This document shows positions 4,839 through 5,095 of a stretch of DNA of 5,095 nt, in pieces (within the stretch, counting starts at the first letter, position 1; the number at the start of each line of letters is the position of its first letter). The notes below the pieces were generated by a model. It made no database searches. It was not told the DNA's origin and worked only from the letters and a program-made list of their open reading frames with translations. The stretch spans positions 1 to 5,095 of the forward strand of contig JAGCJE010000094.1 of the NCBI GenBank assembly GCA_017648225.1, given 5' to 3'. The stretch is from Kiritimatiellia bacterium (GTDB lineage Bacteria > Verrucomicrobiota > Kiritimatiellia > RFP12 > UBA1067). A program made the translations under genes and the position numbers.

Positions 4839-5095
4839 ATGGAACAACGAGATTTAAACGAGATACTTGACGAGGTCAGATCAAAAATCGCCGCCGCGTG
4901 CGAAATGTCGGGGCGGAACGTCGATGATGTTCAAATCGTTGCCGTGACAAAGACTCACGGGGCGGAGGTCGTCAATGAGGCTTGGGCTGCGGGGCTCGGA
5001 ATCATCGGCGAAAACAAGGTCCAGGAGGCAGCGTGGAAAAAGGAGGCGAGCGCGAGCGGACCCGAGTGGCATCTTATCGGACATCTTCAGAGCAA
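4839..5095 (+). CDS. yggS: YggS/PLPBP-family pyridoxal phosphate-binding protein (3' end beyond window)
   Basis: The first 85 codons of a pyridoxal 5'-phosphate homeostasis protein (alanine racemase N-terminal fold, PF01168) are present; the family is usually about 220-240 residues, so roughly the N-terminal third is seen. Lys38 in VAVTKTH is the expected Schiff-base lysine (Lys36 in E. coli YggS). GENKVQE (57-63) and WHLIGHLQS (77-85) are strong family signatures. These proteins bind PLP and buffer its supply and amino-acid/keto-acid balance rather than catalysing a known reaction. The ATG follows the -10 element by 7 nt and has no Shine-Dalgarno; no other in-frame start gives the right N-terminus. 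The gene lies 23 nt after a D-amino-acid-releasing enzyme, a suggestive but not diagnostic neighbour since YggS genes sit in many contexts. The symbol is by family resemblance. Confidence 0.92.
   Translation, partial: MEQRDLNEILDEVRSKIAAACEMSGRNVDDVQIVAVTKTHGAEVVNEAWAAGLGIIGENKVQEAAWKKEASASGPEWHLIGHLQS

Overview
The window looks like an ordinary chromosomal stretch from an anaerobic (or facultatively anaerobic) bacterium. The evidence is two proteins with bacterial-type 2[4Fe-4S] ferredoxin modules within 1.4 kb. The genes are tightly packed on the + strand, with 4-nt stop/start overlaps and coding DNA visibly richer in G+C than the AT-rich first 240 bases. No rRNA, tRNA, transposase, phage gene or CRISPR array is visible, and the sequence alone does not fix the phylum.

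Layout. Bases 1-244 are an AT-rich flank with two inverted repeats and no convincing gene; the flank ends in an extended -10 promoter only 6 nt from the first ATG. Bases 245-1123 encode a nitroreductase-fold flavoprotein fused to an N-terminal ferredoxin domain. An 84-nt gap (1124-1207) holds a second extended -10 promoter, several short repeats and a strong ribosome binding site. It drives a probable four-gene unit: a 56-residue ferredoxin (1208-1378), a predicted polytopic heavy-metal exporter of the ArsP_2 / 'putative manganese transporter' type (1375-2256, GTG start overlapping the ferredoxin stop), a YihY/BrkB-family inner-membrane protein (2267-3262), and an N-acyl-D-amino-acid deacylase-type amidohydrolase (3259-4815, ATG overlapping the previous stop). 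A third extended -10 promoter lies in the 23-nt gap before a YggS/PLPBP-family pyridoxal-phosphate-binding protein that runs off the window end (4839 onward).

How the genes may work together. The ferredoxin and exporter are transcriptionally and probably translationally coupled, and a second ferredoxin-containing redox enzyme lies just upstream. A redox-linked metal or metalloid detoxification/homeostasis module is a reasonable hypothesis, but only an inference from position. The membrane protein, D-aminoacylase and PLP-homeostasis protein look like housekeeping or amino-acid-related genes packed into the same transcription direction.

The most striking non-gene signal is in the promoters. 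All three visible promoters have a perfect TATAAT preceded by TG plus one base and no recognisable -35. Two of them sit 6-7 nt from an ATG without a Shine-Dalgarno sequence and share the string TATAATTTyAGA(T)ATG, as expected for leaderless mRNAs. The third, before the ferredoxin, has a conventional leader with a strong Shine-Dalgarno.
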